Positions 61,542 to 64,000 of a stretch of DNA of 64,000 nucleotides are shown piece after piece. Source of the DNA: an uncultured Lachnospiraceae bacterium (GTDB lineage: Bacteria; Bacillota; Clostridia; Lachnospirales; Lachnospiraceae); assembly GCA_902763335.1 (NCBI GenBank), contig CACWRR010000011.1, positions 1 through 64,000 on the forward strand. The letters are read 5' to 3'. Position numbers and translations under genes: made by a program. Numbering within the stretch: position 1 is the first letter of the stretch; each line of letters opens with the position of its first letter. Under the pieces are notes generated by a model. The model saw only the letters and a list, made by a program, of their open reading frames with translations. It did no database searches and was not told the origin of the DNA.

Positions 61542-62582
61542 TTATTCTACCGAAGATGCCTTAACATGCTGAATAAGATTCTGCGTATTATCATCTATGC
61601 AATAGAACTTAAATCCGTTTGCCTGAAGCTGCTCGATTATAGTCGGCAACGATTCAACTGTTGACTCTTTTCCTCTGGCATCGTGCATAAGTATATATGC
61701 ACTGTTGCAGTCAATTGCCTCCGATATAACGATATTTGCTATATCATCACCGGTTAACTGTTTACCTGTAGCATCTTCACTTGACACATTCCAGTCTACA
61801 TATCTGTAACCATTATTGTTCAGATATCGTATCATGTCTTTCATGTCAACCACATTGGTTGTTGTGGAACTCCCTCCCGGAAATCTGAACAGACGCACAT
61901 CCACACCCGTTGCCTGTAATACAAGATTATGTATATTATCAAGATCAGATGCAAAGCTGTCCAATGATGCATATAATGCTTCATAATTATGTGAGTATGA
62001 ATGAAGACCTAATGTACTGCCTCTGTCTACAATCTCCTTGTACAGTTTCATGTCCTCCGGATCCGGTTTACCTATAACAAAAAAAGTTCCTTTTATATTG
62101 TATCTGTCTAAAACATCCAGAATCGGAATAGTGTTCACACTCGGACCATCGTCAAATGTCAGATACGCCCTCTTTCCGGTATATGTGTCTTCTGTAACAG
62201 GTTCTGTCTGCGGCTGTGTCTCCGGCTCGACGGTTGTGGTTTCCTCACCATTCTGCGTTTCACCGTCTCCATTCCCTGTTTTTCCATCTTCATTTTTATT
62301 GGCATCAGCCGCAAGTAACAGATATCTGTTACCGCTGCTGTCTGTCTGTGCAACTATCTGACCCGATTCCTTCATGGCCAGAAGATTGTCAATGTCTTTC
62401 TCTAACCTGTGTACTTTCACAAGTAAAAAAATGCAGACAAGTATAGGTATGAGAATCATTACAATACATGTCCATACAATCATCCTCTTAAACCTGTTCA
62501 CTCTTTTTCTTCTGTCTATTACTTCCCGTCTTGATAGTTGCTGCCTTCTCAAGGTACGTCTTTCTTCTTCAGAAATACTCAT
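61542..62582 (-). CDS. Membrane-anchored polysaccharide deacetylase (NodB family)
   Basis: This 346-residue protein has a basic N-terminus, one membrane helix (about 35-56) and a short coiled region. A Glu/Thr-rich linker (about 100-140) leads to a NodB deacetylase domain. Metal and catalytic motifs are complete: TFDDGPS, LGLHSYSHNYEAL (HxxxH-type) and RFPGGS, with LMHDARG near the end. It probably deacetylates peptidoglycan or another exopolysaccharide outside the membrane. The neighbouring bactofilin may organise it, as bactofilins do for other wall enzymes (inference). A repeat A copy lies in its upstream region. Confidence 0.9.
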   Translation of the reverse strand: MSISEEERRTLRRQQLSRREVIDRRKRVNRFKRMIVWTCIVMILIPILVCIFLLVKVHRLEKDIDNLLAMKESGQIVAQTDSSGNRYLLLAADANKNEDGKTGNGDGETQNGEETTTVEPETQPQTEPVTEDTYTGKRAYLTFDDGPSVNTIPILDVLDRYNIKGTFFVIGKPDPEDMKLYKEIVDRGSTLGLHSYSHNYEALYASLDSFASDLDNIHNLVLQATGVDVRLFRFPGGSSTTTNVVDMKDMIRYLNNNGYRYVDWNVSSEDATGKQLTGDDIANIVISEAIDCNSAYILMHDARGKESTVESLPTIIEQLQANGFKFYCIDDNTQNLIQHVKASSVE

Positions 62583-62632
62583 AATTTACCTCCCTGCAAC
62601 CTTTATGAACCCCGGATGGATAGGATATTTAT

Positions 62633-62757
62633 TGATTATTGTGTAAAAACACTCCTACGGGGCGACCCGCCAACACAAGGATGTGTATTTGCAAGCTGGC
62701 TTGCAATATCACATCCTGTGTTTGGCGGGCGCGTAGCGCCTTTTTACACAATAATCA
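62633..62757. repeat. Structured repeat A, copy 2
   Basis: A perfect 17-bp outer stem (62633-62649 with 62741-62757, TGATTATTGTGTAAAAA and complement) encloses the A core: CCTACGGGG, CCCGCCAACACAAGGATGTG pairing with the far side, tip TTGCAAGCTGGCTTGCAA (62689-62706), CACATCC and GCGTAG. Against copy 1, at least three helix positions change on both strands so that pairing is preserved. It lies 50 bases before the deacetylase start. The rest of the gap 62583-62842 holds only a candidate promoter. Confidence 0.85.
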
Positions 62758-62803
62758 TATACTCTTCATGGTTTTCCTGAGCTCATTCTCTACATTCTTT
62801 CTA

Positions 62804-62832
62804 ATTCTATCACATTCTAAACCAAATGAAAA
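62804..62832 (-). promoter_or_regulatory. Candidate promoter of the deacetylase-bactofilin-pyrH unit
   Basis: On the minus strand TTTTCA (62827-62832) and TAGAAT (62804-62809) are 17 bases apart. If used, the transcript would carry the whole repeat A copy 2 in a leader of about 215 bases. Confidence 0.4.
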
Positions 62833-62842
62833 GCATTAAACT

Positions 62843-64000
62843 TTATACGGCACTTTTTTCCTGTATGTTAAGGTACTGTACTACCAGATCAAGGTCTTTT
62901 TCATAGTCTTCAAATGTAGGATAGTACTCATCTGGTCTGTACATTTCTCTGAGTTTTGTCTTGTTCATTCCATCGAATGTTCTCAAATCAACAGGTTTTG
63001 AGAAGTAATATCCCTGTCCGATGTCACATCCGATTTCTAACAGCATTGCTGCCTGTTCCTTTGTCTCTATACCCTCCGTTATTATGGTAAAGTCAAGCTC
63101 TTTTGCCATGGCAACAAGGTATCTCAATATTGTAAGTCCCTCATCACTCTCCGAGTTTTTCGCCAGAAATGAACGGTCAAGTTTTATTCTGTCTATCGGT
63201 AAGTCTTTCAAAAGATTAAGTGGTGAGTTCAAGCTTCCAAAGTTATCTATACACAGTATAAATCCTTCATCATGGAGACGGTTGATAATCTCTTTTGTAA
63301 CATCTCCGACATTTGAAAGTCCCTTCTCGGGAATCTCAAGTATTATCATGTCCTTTGGTATAAGATATCTCTCTCTTATATCAACGAGATAGTCAACAAA
63401 TTTCATATTAGTAAGGTGAGACGGTGATATATTCATGGTAACCGGTGTCGGTTCTATCTTGTTATCTATCCAACGTCTTACCGTCTTCATACACTCTTCC
63501 CACATGTAATAATCCAGTTTCTGAATAAGAGATGTACTCTCAAACAATGGAAGAAATGCAAATGGTGAGAGCATTCCTTTTCCCGGATAATCCCATCTTA
63601 CAAGTGCCTCTGCACTTATAATCTTGTATGAATGTAAATCATACATAGGCTGTAAGAACACAACGAATTTATGATCATCAAGTGCCTGTTCCATCTCTTC
63701 ACTCATCTTCCTGTTGTTCTCAAATTTGTCATTAAGTTCATCAGTGAAGAATCTGTAACACAGCTCGTCTGACTCTTTTACAAACTTCTGGGCAAGCTGT
63801 GCATAATTAATCATATCCATTATATTCATATTTCTGTCCTGAACCTTATATATACCGTACGTGGTTCTGATTCTGACATTCTCATCATGGTTAATCAGTT
63901 TATCATAAATCTTATTTATCATATCAGTGACATACTTATCATCTTTATCTACATATAATATACAGAAAAGATTTGAATATATCTGGGCATATATCTGGTT
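62843..64000 (-). CDS. EAL-domain cyclic-di-GMP phosphodiesterase (partial)
   Basis: The reading frame is open through the right edge, so the N-terminus is missing; 385 residues are visible. The first part resembles the end of a GGDEF-like domain without its signature. The EAL domain has AEALVRW, VTMNISPSHL, LEIPEKG, CIDNFGSLNSPL, IDRIKLDRSFL, TEGIETKEQA and GQGYYFSKP. The metal-binding DDFG pair is D-N here, which could reduce activity. With most other residues intact it may still hydrolyse c-di-GMP, or it may only bind it. The gene ends 260 bases before the deacetylase and no terminator is seen. Confidence 0.88.
   Translation of the reverse strand, partial: NQIYAQIYSNLFCILYVDKDDKYVTDMINKIYDKLINHDENVRIRTTYGIYKVQDRNMNIMDMINYAQLAQKFVKESDELCYRFFTDELNDKFENNRKMSEEMEQALDDHKFVVFLQPMYDLHSYKIISAEALVRWDYPGKGMLSPFAFLPLFESTSLIQKLDYYMWEECMKTVRRWIDNKIEPTPVTMNISPSHLTNMKFVDYLVDIRERYLIPKDMIILEIPEKGLSNVGDVTKEIINRLHDEGFILCIDNFGSLNSPLNLLKDLPIDRIKLDRSFLAKNSESDEGLTILRYLVAMAKELDFTIITEGIETKEQAAMLLEIGCDIGQGYYFSKPVDLRTFDGMNKTKLREMYRPDEYYPTFEDYEKDLDLVVQYLNIQEKSAV

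Overview
The window is one 64 kb stretch of a low-GC Gram-positive chromosome, most likely a clostridial gut commensal of the Lachnospiraceae type. This is inferred from gene order, AT-rich codon use, strong GGAGG ribosome binding sites, sigma-A-like promoters, a PASTA-type PrkC kinase and a PolC-type replicase; no rRNA or species marker is present. All but one protein gene lie on the minus strand. The exceptions are a DHH phosphoesterase gene and a tRNA-Glu gene near 47.5-48.5 kb.

Layout, left to right; transcription mostly runs right to left. Positions 1-92 are the 5' end of a group II intron placed directly after an intrinsic terminator (97-139). Then come a DUF4143-type ATPase and a long housekeeping operon read from uppP down to thiN: uppP, ftsK, fhs, dapF, murE, folD, priA, def, fmt, a membrane Zn peptidase, rsmB, rlmN, prpC, prkC, rsgA, rpe, thiN. 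Many of these genes overlap by 1-8 bases. Positions 22.4-26.9 kb hold tepA and a tandem pair of dynamin-like GTPases. Positions 26.9-32.9 kb are a maltodextrin locus: binding protein, two permeases, malQ and a LacI regulator, with a cre-like or LacI-like operator at its promoter. A eukaryotic-type hisA and metY follow.

Positions 35.2-47.3 kb are the classic translation and transcription cluster, read rimP, nusA, ylxR, ylxQ, infB, rbfA, nrnA, truB, ribF, an NlpC/P60 wall hydrolase, rpsO, pnp. Positions 48.8-61.5 kb are the pyrH, frr, uppS, cdsA, dxr, rseP, ispG, polC cluster. It is headed by a bactofilin and a polysaccharide deacetylase rather than rpsB-tsf, and ends in an unrecognised protein with a possible nuclease core. 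The right edge cuts an EAL-domain protein.

The least ordinary material is intergenic. Two families of roughly 110-125 bp structured repeats occur twice each: A at 46487-46598 and 62633-62757, B at about 46644-46768 and 48618-48743. Conserved cores sit inside outer stems whose sequence differs completely between copies but whose pairing is kept, and inner helices show compensatory changes. One A and one B copy fill the gap between rimP and nusA. Other notable signals are a perfect-hexamer promoter inside the ribF terminator with a WalR-like direct repeat downstream (wall hydrolase gene), a GNRA-capped hairpin in the rimP-nusA leader, and a hairpin covering the tepA ribosome binding site.
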